Assembly: GCA_902791945.1 (NCBI GenBank)
Contig: CADAXR010000012.1
Coordinates: forward strand, 1-34,755
From: an uncultured Bacteroidia bacterium
GTDB taxonomy: Bacteria > Bacteroidota > Bacteroidia > Bacteroidales > UBA932
Reading direction: 5' to 3'
Length of the DNA stretch: 34,755 nucleotides
A program made the translations under genes and the position numbers. The first letter of the stretch is position 1. Every line of letters begins with the position of its first letter. The notes beneath the pieces were generated by a model. The model saw only the letters and a program-made list of their open reading frames with translations, made no database searches and was not told the origin of the DNA. Shown here piece after piece: positions 1-7,733 of the stretch.

Positions 1-978
1 CTTGGAGGCTTCGGGGTGGAAGATGGTCCGGTAGGCGTTGTTGAAGACATAGAAGCCGGCGGCAAGGTTCCCGCCGAACGGGGCTTCGCGGAAGTAGCCG
101 TCGATCCTCGGCGTGCCGAAGATCTTCGGCTTGTAGATAGCGCCTGTCGCCTTCAGGAAGATCTCTCGGACAATAAGGAATATTATAAGGAAGGCTCCGG
201 CGAGAAGGGCGAGGATGATGAGAAGGGTCTCGAAATCGATGCCGGATCCCTTGGCGTAGGAACTGCCCTTGAAGGCCTTCTTACGCATCTTTTCGAACTT
301 GATGTCCCGCTCCACTGTCGGCGACAGGAGCCCCTTGTCGAACTGGACGAGGGCTATCATGCTCTCAACCCTGCCGTCGGACTCGAATGCGATACCGTCC
401 TCCTCGAGCCAGCACTCGCCTTCGTAGCCGAAGCCCCAGAAGTGGACGTTCTCCTCGGTCCATGCGGGGCCGCCGGTCTTGTTGGAGATTATAAGATTTA
501 CATACTGCGGGGTCGCGACAAGGCCCGGGTTGACGAACATGTAGTTGAAGGCGTCGGAGTCCTTGAGGCTCTGGACGAGGCCGGTCAGGTGATAGGTCAC
601 GAGCCACTCGTGGTCCCCGTAGCTGCCCTGGCCCCAGCAGAGCTCCACTCCGTCGGAGCCTTTCTCGAGGATGCCGCAGCGGCCGGCTTTTTCGTCGATG
701 CTGCGGTGCGTGTCCCACGAACGGCCTTCGGAGATGAACTCCCTGCCGTTCTCATAGACGCGGAGGTCTTCGACAGTCATCTTGCCGAGATTGCCGACGG
801 GGATGTACCATTCGGTCCCGGAGACGACGTTGACGTTCCAGATCTGGGAGACGTCGGCGGAACCGTCGGCATAGACCTCGCAGAGGGTCCGGATGGAACG
901 GATCTCCTGCGCGGGGGCCGCGAGGCATGGCAGAATAAGGACGGCGAGGACCGCAGCCTTTGTCAGAAAACTCCGCAT
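1..978 (-). CDS. DUF2207-like membrane protein, partial (C-terminus outside window)
   Basis: This reading frame is open from the ATG at 978 to the window edge (326 codons), so the protein is incomplete. It begins with a Sec signal peptide (residues 1 to about 23, ending in APAQ). An extracytoplasmic beta-rich domain follows, with the 'YADGSADVSQIWNV' style opening typical of DUF2207 proteins. A hydrophobic helix lies around residues 250-270, and a cytoplasmic part starts 'IYKPKIFGTPRIDGYFREAP'. DUF2207 proteins are predicted membrane proteins of unknown biochemical role and often sit beside lemA. That is the arrangement here: lemA ends 7 nt upstream, so the two are almost surely one operon. 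The family call rests on layout and motif memory, not on a search. Confidence 0.75.
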   Translation of the reverse strand, partial: MRSFLTKAAVLAVLILPCLAAPAQEIRSIRTLCEVYADGSADVSQIWNVNVVSGTEWYIPVGNLGKMTVEDLRVYENGREFISEGRSWDTHRSIDEKAGRCGILEKGSDGVELCWGQGSYGDHEWLVTYHLTGLVQSLKDSDAFNYMFVNPGLVATPQYVNLIISNKTGGPAWTEENVHFWGFGYEGECWLEEDGIAFESDGRVESMIALVQFDKGLLSPTVERDIKFEKMRKKAFKGSSYAKGSGIDFETLLIILALLAGAFLIIFLIVREIFLKATGAIYKPKIFGTPRIDGYFREAPFGGNLAAGFYVFNNAYRTIFHPEASK

Positions 979-985
979 GGGACTA

Positions 986-1540
986 CTAAAAATCGGGGAA
1001 GTCGGCCTTCGAGGCTTCCTCCGCGAGGTACTCCTTCGGAGGGAAGCCGAGCATGCCGGCGACGATGGAGCCGGGGAACATGCGGGCCAGGTTGTTGAAC
1101 TTCGTCACGGTGTCGTTGAAGGTCATCCTGGAGAGGCGGACGTTCTCTTCGTAGCCCTTGATGTCGTTCATCGTCTGCAGATAGACCTGGTTGGCCTTGA
1201 GGTCGGGGTACTGCTCGGCGACGGCGGAGATCTGGGCGGTTATGGCGCGGAGGTTCTGCTCGTTGCGCTGGATGTCGGCGACGGTCGGGGACGGGCTGGA
1301 GGTCACCTTGCGGGCCTCGATGACGCCCTTGAGGGTGTCGCTCTCGTGGGCCGAGTACTCGCGGGTCAGCTTGACGAGCGCCTTGATGGCGTCGTAGCGG
1401 CTCATCTGCTGGACGTTGATCTGGCGGAGGGCGTTCTTGGAAAGTTCGTCGGCCTTGACGAGTTTGTTCTGTACGCTGATGCCCCAGAGCACGAGGATGA
1501 CGACGAGGGCGACAACGCAGACGGTGATAATCATTGACAT
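986..1540 (-). CDS. lemA: LemA family protein
   Basis: A 184-residue protein with an N-terminal membrane helix (residues 1-20, MSMIITVCVVALVVILVLWG). A long helical region follows with the LemA hallmarks 'VKADELSKNALRQINVQQMSRYDAI', 'AEQYPDLKAN' and a C-terminal 'YFxEEASKADFPDF'-like tail (here YLAEEASKADFPDF). LemA proteins are small membrane-anchored helical-bundle proteins of unclear function, with the helical part probably outside the membrane. I chose the ATG at 1540 because it places the membrane helix at the N-terminus as the family requires. The frame stays open upstream to about 1843, but that extension has no family resemblance and would run through the promoter. It is cotranscribed with the DUF2207 gene 7 nt downstream. 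Confidence 0.93.
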   Translation of the reverse strand: MSMIITVCVVALVVILVLWGISVQNKLVKADELSKNALRQINVQQMSRYDAIKALVKLTREYSAHESDTLKGVIEARKVTSSPSPTVADIQRNEQNLRAITAQISAVAEQYPDLKANQVYLQTMNDIKGYEENVRLSRMTFNDTVTKFNNLARMFPGSIVAGMLGFPPKEYLAEEASKADFPDF

Positions 1541-1593
1541 AATATAAAAGGTTATGGTTCGACTGTTTACGGGCGCATGGCGCGCGTTCCCCA

Positions 1594-1601
1594 CAAATAT
1601 A
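1594..1601 (-). promoter_or_regulatory. -7 promoter box for lemA
   Basis: On the minus strand this reads TATATTTG, a perfect match to the Bacteroidota -7 consensus TAnnTTTG. It lies 53 nt before the lemA ATG. No clear -33 TTTG is visible, only a T-rich run at the expected place. Confidence 0.6.
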
Positions 1602-1623
1602 ATCATATTCCTTAAAAAATTGC

Positions 1624-1631
1624 TACTTTTG
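1624..1631 (+). promoter_or_regulatory. -7 promoter box for the 1674 operon
   Basis: The sequence TACTTTTG matches TAnnTTTG. Transcription would start near 1638 and give a leader of about 36 nt that holds the hairpin at 1644-1669. It is divergent from the lemA promoter, with 22 bp between the two boxes. Confidence 0.55.
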
Positions 1632-1643
1632 TACGGCATCGAA

Positions 1644-1669
1644 TATGCAGGGGTGAGCCCCGCTGCATA
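1644..1669 (+). promoter_or_regulatory. 5'-leader hairpin just before the 1674 start codon
   Basis: Arm TATGCA+GGGG (1644-1653) pairs perfectly with CCCC (1658-1661) and TGCATA (1664-1669). The loop is TGAG and there is a 2-nt GC bulge at 1662-1663, giving 10 base pairs. It ends 4 nt before the ATG, where it would affect ribosome access. Its role, if any, is unknown. There is no U-run, so it does not look like a terminator. Confidence 0.6.
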
Positions 1670-1673
1670 AAAA

Positions 1674-2300
1674 ATGAAAGACATGAAGAAGATCGTTTTA
1701 TTGATTGCATCGGTCCTTCTCGCCGTGACCGCGGCTTTTGCGGAGGAGCCGAAAAAAGAAAAAGAGGTACCTGTAGGTATCGTAAACGAGGACGGGACCG
1801 TCAACTGGGTCCCGGGCCAGATTGTGAAGAAAGGCACGACCATCGCGATAGACGGCTACAAGCTTCCCGCCGACCTCAGGCGCTCCCTGCTCTCCAACGT
1901 ATCGGGCGAGGACCTCAACCCCAAGTGGGACAAGTACAACACCGAATTCTGGACCGGCGTCGGCTTCCTCTGCGGAGGCGTGACCGGCTCCGCCATCTGC
2001 TTCTGCTGGGGCGGCGCCTATTTCCTGGCGGCATTGGTAGGGACCATATTTGTGGCTCCGTTCGGCGAAAAGGCGGTCGATGACCTCTGGTCGAACATGA
2101 GCAAGGAGGCCCAGATTCCGGGCTATGTCAGCCTCGTGACCTCCGCGATGACCGTCACGGGCGTCGTGCTGATGTGCGTCGGAGACCACGGTTTCCGCAA
2201 GACCGTCAAATACTGCAACTCCATCGGAGAGCCGCAGCAGGCCTATTTCGATTTCGGCCCCACGGCTTCCGGAGGGACCGGCCTGACCTTCAATTTCTAG
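1674..2300 (+). CDS. Hypothetical secreted/membrane protein with two hydrophobic segments
   Basis: A 208-residue protein I do not recognise. It has a signal peptide (cleavage after about residue 23, AAFA), a lysine/glutamate-rich stretch and the segment 'VGIVNEDGTVNWVPGQIVKKG'. Two strongly hydrophobic segments follow, at roughly residues 97-125 (glycine/cysteine rich) and 148-167. The C-terminus 'GGTGLTFNF' ends in an aromatic residue, as many Bacteroidota envelope proteins do. An in-frame ATG at 1683 would give MKKIVLL and is an equally good start. The LolA-like gene follows after 3 nt, so a role in the cell envelope is plausible. It is preceded by a promoter box and a leader hairpin. Confidence 0.8.
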   Translation: MKDMKKIVLLIASVLLAVTAAFAEEPKKEKEVPVGIVNEDGTVNWVPGQIVKKGTTIAIDGYKLPADLRRSLLSNVSGEDLNPKWDKYNTEFWTGVGFLCGGVTGSAICFCWGGAYFLAALVGTIFVAPFGEKAVDDLWSNMSKEAQIPGYVSLVTSAMTVTGVVLMCVGDHGFRKTVKYCNSIGEPQQAYFDFGPTASGGTGLTFNF

Positions 2301-2303
2301 GGT

Positions 2304-2927
2304 ATGAGACGTTTGTTCCTGATATTGTCGGCCGCTCTGCTCCCTCTTGCCGCGTCCGCGGCGTCGGAGAGCGAGATACTCGACAAGATAGAGAAGGCCA
2401 ACGCGGCGCTTCCCGCCGCCCAGAGCCATTTCGACCAGTCCCGCTTTATCAAGGCTTCCGGCAAGACCATCAATATGGAAGGGGCGATGTATTTCGTCCC
2501 GCCGGAGAAGCTGCGCATGCAGTACTCTTCGCCGGCGACGGACCTTACCGTCATCAACGGCAAGATGATGTATATCCGCCGCGGGAGCGACGTCGGCAAC
2601 GCTTTTGACTGCTCGAAGACCCCCGCGATGGGAGTCCTCCGCAATTCACTGCTCTACAGCATCAGGGGGATGATGCGCGACGTCGCGAAGGAGAACGACG
2701 GCGCCCTCACAGTGACCGAGGAGGCGAAGAACTACATCGTGACAGTCTCGGCCCGGAAGAAGGCCGCGAGGGGATATTCCCGCATCAGCGTGACCTACCG
2801 CAAGAGCGACTGCCTGCCGGTGGTGCTGGTGATGGAGGAGTTCTCCGGGACCGTCAACACCTACACGATGTCCGACATCGTGACCCGCAAGCCCGCCGAC
2901 ACCGTCTTCGAAATCCCCAAACGCTAG
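2304..2927 (+). CDS. LolA-like outer-membrane lipoprotein carrier protein
   Basis: A 207-residue periplasmic protein with a signal peptide (1 to about 19, ASAA). It shows the LolA-type layout: an N-terminal helix ('ILDKIEKANAALPAAQSHFDQSRFI'), repeated beta strands of an open barrel ('GAMYFVPPEKLRMQYSSP', 'TVINGKMMYIRRG') and the late 'SRISVTYRKSDCLPVVLVMEEFSG' strands. LolA carries lipoproteins across the periplasm to the outer membrane. Bacteroidota commonly encode several divergent LolA-like proteins, so this may be a specialised paralogue rather than the main carrier. Length fits the family. It sits between an unknown membrane protein (3 nt upstream) and a lipoprotein (24 nt downstream), apparently in one operon. 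Confidence 0.82.
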   Translation: MRRLFLILSAALLPLAASAASESEILDKIEKANAALPAAQSHFDQSRFIKASGKTINMEGAMYFVPPEKLRMQYSSPATDLTVINGKMMYIRRGSDVGNAFDCSKTPAMGVLRNSLLYSIRGMMRDVAKENDGALTVTEEAKNYIVTVSARKKAARGYSRISVTYRKSDCLPVVLVMEEFSGTVNTYTMSDIVTRKPADTVFEIPKR

Positions 2928-2951
2928 CTGCCCCAGAACCTTAACGCCCAT

Positions 2952-3722
2952 ATGAAGAAGATACTGACAATGCTTGCCGCTGCCGCCCTCCTCGCGGCGG
3001 GCTGCTCCCGTCTACCCAGGACGGAGAACTATGCCGTCACGATCAGCTATCCGCTGGAAGAAGGCGTCGAAAAGCCCGACATTTCGATTGACATTTCTAT
3101 CGATTACCCTGTCGGGGGCCTTCAGGACAGCGTGCTTACCCTGATGACGTCGAACATCCTCTCCTTCGCCCTAGACCTCGACTCCGACCCGTCGGACGTG
3201 AAGACGACGGTCGATTCCTTCGTGGAGTCGCTCGAGGACACCTACCGCACCGAGAATCTCGAATTCTGGAGGACGGACAGGGAGAAGATCACGGGGGATG
3301 AGATGAAGGAGTTCTACTGCTGGGAGAACAACACCTACGGCTATTTCAGTGGCCGCTGGAGGAATTATCTCACCTATATCACCGAGTACTACACCTACTC
3401 GGGAGGCGCCCACGGCGTGCAGGGACTCTCCCCGATAGTGTTCGACGCGAAGACGGGAGACGCGGTGAGCGAGTCGGAAATCTTCTCCGAGGGCTATGAG
3501 GAAGCGCTGACGGAGGGGCTCAGGAAGCACCTTCTGGACGTTTTCCCGGAGGGCTCGGACGAGTACGAGGGCCTCTTTGTCAAGGATATCACGCCTAACG
3601 GCTGCTTCGAGCTCGGCAAGAAGGGCATAACCTATTACTACCAGCCCTACGAGATCGGCGCCTACTATCTCGGCGTCATCTCCGTCACAGTACCCTGGAA
3701 GGAACTCCGCGACTTTATCTAG
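2952..3722 (+). CDS. DUF3298 (RsiV-like) domain lipoprotein
   Basis: A 256-residue predicted lipoprotein: signal peptide with lipobox ending at Cys19 (AAGC), followed by SRLPR. The C-terminal half has the DUF3298 signature: 'YTYSGGAHG' around residues 146-154, then 'VFDAKTGDAV', 'YYYQPYEIGAYYLGVISVTVPW'. In RsiV this domain binds lysozyme, and in PdaC-type proteins it accompanies a deacetylase. Here it stands alone, so no enzymatic role can be assigned. The N-terminal half probably carries the DUF4163-like part. Its 3' end overlaps the convergent SGNH hydrolase gene by 8 bp, leaving no room for a separate terminator. Confidence 0.82.
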   Translation: MKKILTMLAAAALLAAGCSRLPRTENYAVTISYPLEEGVEKPDISIDISIDYPVGGLQDSVLTLMTSNILSFALDLDSDPSDVKTTVDSFVESLEDTYRTENLEFWRTDREKITGDEMKEFYCWENNTYGYFSGRWRNYLTYITEYYTYSGGAHGVQGLSPIVFDAKTGDAVSESEIFSEGYEEALTEGLRKHLLDVFPEGSDEYEGLFVKDITPNGCFELGKKGITYYYQPYEIGAYYLGVISVTVPWKELRDFI

Positions 3723-5172
3723 AATAGAGCCACCCGAGGACCTGGAGCGAGGACGACATCTGGCCGGAGAATCCGGTGTGGACGTCGTCCTTGTCGCATA
3801 CAAGGACCCCGTCCTGCAGTTTCTCTTCAAGCTGCGAGGCGGGGTCCTGGCAGTGCCAGACGTCAAGAAGGTCGATCTCCGGGCGTCTTGAAGCCCATTC
3901 GCGGAAGAGCCGCAGGATGGCCATTACACGGGTGTTGTTTCCGTTGATGCCATACTGTCTCGGCTTGAAGGACGGCCCCCAGAGGGCCGGATTGCAGGCG
4001 CCGGGCCAGCGGTTGACGAAGTGGGCGCACGGAAGGGCTCCGAAGCACGACATAAGGGCTGAGAGAGCCCCTGCGGCAGCTTCGACCGAAGTCCCGCTGT
4101 CGCCGTCGTTGATGCCGATGTTTACGACTACGTGGGTAGGGGAGCACACCGAAACCTTTTTCAGAAGGGCCCGCGTCACGATGCGGCTGCCTATGGTGTA
4201 ATACCTCCCGTCGCTGCCGCGGACCCTTTCCCCGGCGGGGTTCTCCGAAACGGCCGGGAGGCGGATCCCGTTGTCGTCCATGGTGCGGTAACGCTCAAGG
4301 TACGTCTCAAGGGAGAATGCGCAGTCTCCGCTTCGTGCGGCCTCGAGGCTGTAAAATTCATTGATCGGGTTCTCGGCGAGGGCGAGAGTCCATTTTTCCA
4401 GGGCGGCGATCTGCTTTGCCGAGCCTTTGTATTTCCCCTTTCCGGTAAACTCCGGATAGCCGTGGGTGCCACTCACTTCCCGGACGAAATTCCAAAGGAC
4501 GGCGTCGCCGTCGGGGTGGTATTTGCCGAAGGGAGTGCGGGCCATCAGGTCGTGCTGCCGTGTTTCTCCATTGTAGGGTTCTCCGGTCACTGAACGGAGG
4601 CCGAGGGCGTACCACATGGCTTCGGCTTTGAAAAAGTGGGACGGGGCGTGAGGATCGATTTTGGCGGCGCATGGCCAGTTGAGGAAGGTATAGGCCGACC
4701 AGCCGCCGTGGGCGGTGTAGGAGGCCTGTCCGGTGAGCGATTCCGTCCCGAGGCAGACGATGTCCGCTCCGTCCCGGGCGGCCCGGGTTTGCATCATCGA
4801 CACCCAGTTCCAGCCGTCGTCGGTGCTGCCGGACCACGGGTGGCGGCTTACCGTCGCGGTCGTGCTCTCTCCTATGCAGAGCACCCTGAGGCGACGGGAT
4901 GAAGGGGAGGCGGCGACGACGCGGACCGTGTCTTCCGCCAGGCGGGAGCCGTCCGAAAGCGTCACGACATTGACGCCGGGACGCAGCACGGCTTCTTTTT
5001 CTCCGTCGATGAACAGTTTCTGACCTGCTTCAAGGACGAAGCCCTCGGGATACACTGTTACATTCCCTCCGGCCGAATAGAGTGTACCGGACGGGAAAAT
5101 GCGCAGGGACTCCTGTGAAAAGACTTGTGCACAGAGGCTTAGCAGAAGCAGGACGAGGACGGGTTTCTTCAT
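3715..5172 (-). CDS. Secreted SGNH/GDSL-type hydrolase
   Basis: A 485-residue Sec-secreted protein (signal peptide 1 to about 19, QVFSQ). A small beta domain (about 20-95) precedes the SGNH hydrolase fold. Visible blocks are: block I 'GESTT' with Ser103 as the likely nucleophile; a GGW segment at 156-158; block III 'GIND' with Asn355; and block V 'DDVH' with Asp462 and His465 as the likely catalytic pair. The family removes acyl groups (often acetyl) from carbohydrates or lipids. The substrate cannot be read here. It diverges from the transmembrane regulator across only 60 bp, so it may belong to the same regulon and act as a glycan deacetylase for the locus; this is inference. Confidence 0.85.
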   Translation of the reverse strand: MKKPVLVLLLLSLCAQVFSQESLRIFPSGTLYSAGGNVTVYPEGFVLEAGQKLFIDGEKEAVLRPGVNVVTLSDGSRLAEDTVRVVAASPSSRRLRVLCIGESTTATVSRHPWSGSTDDGWNWVSMMQTRAARDGADIVCLGTESLTGQASYTAHGGWSAYTFLNWPCAAKIDPHAPSHFFKAEAMWYALGLRSVTGEPYNGETRQHDLMARTPFGKYHPDGDAVLWNFVREVSGTHGYPEFTGKGKYKGSAKQIAALEKWTLALAENPINEFYSLEAARSGDCAFSLETYLERYRTMDDNGIRLPAVSENPAGERVRGSDGRYYTIGSRIVTRALLKKVSVCSPTHVVVNIGINDGDSGTSVEAAAGALSALMSCFGALPCAHFVNRWPGACNPALWGPSFKPRQYGINGNNTRVMAILRLFREWASRRPEIDLLDVWHCQDPASQLEEKLQDGVLVCDKDDVHTGFSGQMSSSLQVLGWLYSR

Positions 5173-5185
5173 TTCAGGACAGAAG

Positions 5186-5230
5186 TTTGGGCATAAATAT
5201 AGATATTTTTCGTATCTTGCACACGATACG
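5186..5230 (+). promoter_or_regulatory. Promoter region of the transmembrane regulator with two palindromes
   Basis: TTTG at 5186-5189 could be the -33 element. Two imperfect -7 candidates follow: TATTTTTC (5204-5211) and TATCTTGC (5213-5220). Two perfect inverted repeats lie here: AAATAT-AG-ATATTT (5195-5208) and CGTATC-N8-GATACG (5211-5230), the second ending 2 nt before the start codon. Either could be an operator for the divergent pair. Whichever -7 box is used, the leader is at most about 15 nt, too short for a normal ribosome-binding site. Confidence 0.45.
5194..5201 (-). promoter_or_regulatory. Probable -7 box for the SGNH hydrolase
   Basis: Read on the minus strand this is TATATTTA, one mismatch from TAnnTTTG. 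It lies 22 nt before the ATG at 5172. It overlaps the palindrome at 5195-5208. Confidence 0.4.
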
Positions 5231-5232
5231 AT

Positions 5233-7671
5233 ATGACTAACCGCATATTCGCCATACTGCTTTTCGTCCTTTTCCCGCTCAAGGCCCTTGCAGGGCTTGG
5301 AGACGGTATGCGTTTTATGTCATACGAGGTTCCGGCGGAGCAGCGGACATCGCTGGTGCTCCCCGCCGGGAACCACGAATGGATCACTTTTTCCGACTCC
5401 CTGACTGTCTCATTCTCCCTCAAGATAGAGAGGGATATGGGCTCGTTCGGCTATATATGCCGCGTAGCGCTGGACGACCTTCTCCCCATAGACCTCATCA
5501 TGTCGCCCGAGGACGACAATCCCTCTATTTCCGCGACGGCGGATCACCACAACATCGTCCCAATCTACGACGAGGGTGAGGACATCCACGAGTGGAAGGA
5601 CCTCTATCTCCGTTTTTACGAAGACGGCGGGAAGTTGTCGATAGTGGCCAATTCGCGGGAGGTCTTCCGCACGGCATACAAGGCGAAACGGCACAGGGTG
5701 CGCTTTTTCTTCGGCAAGGTGGACGCCGCGGGCTATGCGACTTCGGACGTCGCACCGATGGTACTGGCGGACCTTCAGGTCAGGGCCGACTCAAGGAGGA
5801 GCATCGCCTGGATGCTCAACGACAGCAGTGACCTCACGACGAGGCATGGCTTGAGCATTAGGGCGGTCAACCCCGTCTTTATGCGCGAGCGCAACAAGCA
5901 CTGGGTGAAAATCGCCACCGTGGAGCAGCCGTCCAATGCCTACGCCTGCTTCTCTGAAAGGTGCGACAAGGTCTGGTTCGTCTCGGAAGGGCAGGTCGCC
6001 ACGGTGGATGTCCCGTCAGCGAAGACTACCGTGCGGAAGTTCGGCGCAAAGATGAAAATTCCCCTTTCCTGCAGCCAGTTCGTCGTCCTTCCTTCAGGGG
6101 AGCTCGCACTTGCGGACTCCGAGCGCGGGCAGCTGGTGCGATATGACGCAGCCTCCGGCGAGTGGGAGGAGGACAACGGCCGCACTAGGACATTTACCTA
6201 CCTCCACGGCAACACCTTGTATCTTAAGGACAGCGGGAAATTCATCGAAATTTTCGGCTACGGGCAGCACCGCTACTCCAACGCGGTCCGTGTCTGGAGC
6301 CCGGAGGATATAGGCGCAGTCTGTACATCCACCCTCGAGGGCGTCGAGCCGAGGTATCTCGCAGGGGCCGGGATCAGCGACGGCAAGATCTACGTCCTCG
6401 GCGGCAAGGGCAACGAGTCCGGCCGTCAGGAGCTTGGCGTACGTCTTTTCGACAGCCTCGTCGAGACGGATCCCGTAACCCTTTCCTCCCGTACTCTCTG
6501 GGAGAATGAAATTCTCGGGGAGAAAGTGCCGGCGAAGGACCTTGTCTTTACGGAAGAGGGGATTTATACTCTTCTCTATAATCCCGAAATCCACGACTCC
6601 TCTCTCCAGCTATGGCGTTTCAATCCGGAGGACGGCAGTGCCGAGCCTCTCGCCGACGCCATACCGTATCCGTTCAATGATGTTTCTTCCGAAGCAAGGC
6701 TCGGATTCGACAGGGAAAGGGAGACACTTGTCGCAACTGTGTCCTTCGCAGGCGACGACGGAGTCTCCAGGGCCGAGGTCTGGACAGTCGCTTTCCCTGT
6801 CCTCGCTGCTCCGGAGACTTCCGAAGCGAGTGTACGCGGGCAGTTTATATGGGCTCTTGTGGCCGGTATGATAGCGGCCGCCATCCTGCTGGCCCTGGCA
6901 TTTCTAAGGCTTCGCCGCGCGGCCTCCCGTCCGGACGAGACTGACTTCCAGCCCCGTCAGGAAGTCCCTAAGAAGCCCGGTGTCTATCTCATTGGCGGAT
7001 TCCACGTGATTGACAGGGACTCTAACGACATAGCATCGCAATTCTCCCCGATCCTCGTCCAGCTGCTGTCCATTCTCGTCATCTACACTGTCCACAAGGG
7101 AGGCGTTTCAAACGCCAAACTCAAGTCGCTCCTCTGGGACGACAAGTCCGACAGCAGTTTCAACAACAACAAGGGCGTCAACATCAGCCGCCTGCGTGTC
7201 CTCCTTTCGCAGGTGGGTGAAATTACAATAGCGCAGGACGGCGGATTATGGCGCATCGAGGACGGCGCAGGGCTCTGCGACTACATAGTCGCCATTCATC
7301 GCATCGAAGGCGAGGACGCCTCCCTTGCGCTCCGGACCGCCTCATGGGGCCCTCTTCTTCCTGAATACCACTACGAGTGGCTCGATTCCGCCAAAGCGCG
7401 CTACACGGACCTTGTCCTCTCCCGCCTCGACTCCATGGCGGATGACGCGGCAGCGAATCCGGAGCTCGCTGTGAGGGTAGCCGACTGCCGCCTGCTCTTC
7501 GACACGCTTGACGAGGATGCCGTCCGCAGCAAGTGCCAGGCCCTCGTGACCCTCGGAAGGGTGGGCACGGCAAAGGCCGTCTTCGAACGTTTTACAAGTG
7601 AATACAAGAACATTATGGGCGAGGAATTTTCGAAAGATTTCACTTCTTTCCTGAAAAATTCCGAGCATTAA
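5233..7671 (+). CDS. One-component transmembrane transcriptional regulator, SARP-like winged-helix output
   Basis: An 812-residue protein. In order: signal peptide (1-20, ending ALAG); a lectin/LamG-like beta region (about 25-200); a beta-propeller or Kelch-like region (about 215-525, e.g. 'GKIYVLGGKGNESGRQ'); one membrane helix (about 539-559) with an arginine-rich cytoplasmic edge; a winged-helix domain (about 580-690, 'YLIGGFHVIDRDSNDI', 'KLKSLLWDDKSDSSFNNN', 'VNISRLRVLL'); and a helical C-terminus like the bacterial transcriptional activator domain (700-812). The DNA-binding part resembles the SARP/OmpR class found in Bacteroidota membrane regulators. It should sense a ligand outside the inner membrane and act on DNA directly, with no kinase step. 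Position just before cotH-susCD suggests it controls that operon (inference). The ATG at 5233 is fixed by the signal peptide. Confidence 0.85.
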   Translation: MTNRIFAILLFVLFPLKALAGLGDGMRFMSYEVPAEQRTSLVLPAGNHEWITFSDSLTVSFSLKIERDMGSFGYICRVALDDLLPIDLIMSPEDDNPSISATADHHNIVPIYDEGEDIHEWKDLYLRFYEDGGKLSIVANSREVFRTAYKAKRHRVRFFFGKVDAAGYATSDVAPMVLADLQVRADSRRSIAWMLNDSSDLTTRHGLSIRAVNPVFMRERNKHWVKIATVEQPSNAYACFSERCDKVWFVSEGQVATVDVPSAKTTVRKFGAKMKIPLSCSQFVVLPSGELALADSERGQLVRYDAASGEWEEDNGRTRTFTYLHGNTLYLKDSGKFIEIFGYGQHRYSNAVRVWSPEDIGAVCTSTLEGVEPRYLAGAGISDGKIYVLGGKGNESGRQELGVRLFDSLVETDPVTLSSRTLWENEILGEKVPAKDLVFTEEGIYTLLYNPEIHDSSLQLWRFNPEDGSAEPLADAIPYPFNDVSSEARLGFDRERETLVATVSFAGDDGVSRAEVWTVAFPVLAAPETSEASVRGQFIWALVAGMIAAAILLALAFLRLRRAASRPDETDFQPRQEVPKKPGVYLIGGFHVIDRDSNDIASQFSPILVQLLSILVIYTVHKGGVSNAKLKSLLWDDKSDSSFNNNKGVNISRLRVLLSQVGEITIAQDGGLWRIEDGAGLCDYIVAIHRIEGEDASLALRTASWGPLLPEYHYEWLDSAKARYTDLVLSRLDSMADDAAANPELAVRVADCRLLFDTLDEDAVRSKCQALVTLGRVGTAKAVFERFTSEYKNIMGEEFSKDFTSFLKNSEH

Positions 7672-7678
7672 TTCTTTC

Positions 7679-7714
7679 GTTAATCCCTTTGTTAACAGCC
7701 GCGGTTTAGCTTTG
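7679..7714 (+). promoter_or_regulatory. Promoter of the cotH-susCD operon with GTTAA direct repeats
   Basis: TAGCTTTG (7707-7714) is a perfect TAnnTTTG -7 box; TTTG at 7688-7691 lies 15 bp upstream. GTTAA occurs twice in direct orientation, at 7679-7683 and 7691-7695 (12-bp period, in the contexts CTTTCGTTAA and CTTTGTTAA). The pair ends about 11 bp before the -7 box. This placement resembles the direct heptamer repeats bound by SARP activators. Expected start is near 7721, giving a leader of about 13 nt. Confidence 0.55.
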
Positions 7715-7733
7715 CGTTCAAATCATATGATTA

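Noticed and set aside
1541-1843. N-terminal extension of LemA to 1843
   Set aside because: The extension crosses the promoter box and the neighbouring gene, and LemA proteins start with the membrane helix.
7672-7706. Intrinsic terminator between the regulator and cotH
   Set aside because: The ATTAA/TTAAT and GTTAA/TTAAC symmetries are short and AT-rich without a GC stem or a following T-run; the direct-repeat reading fits better.
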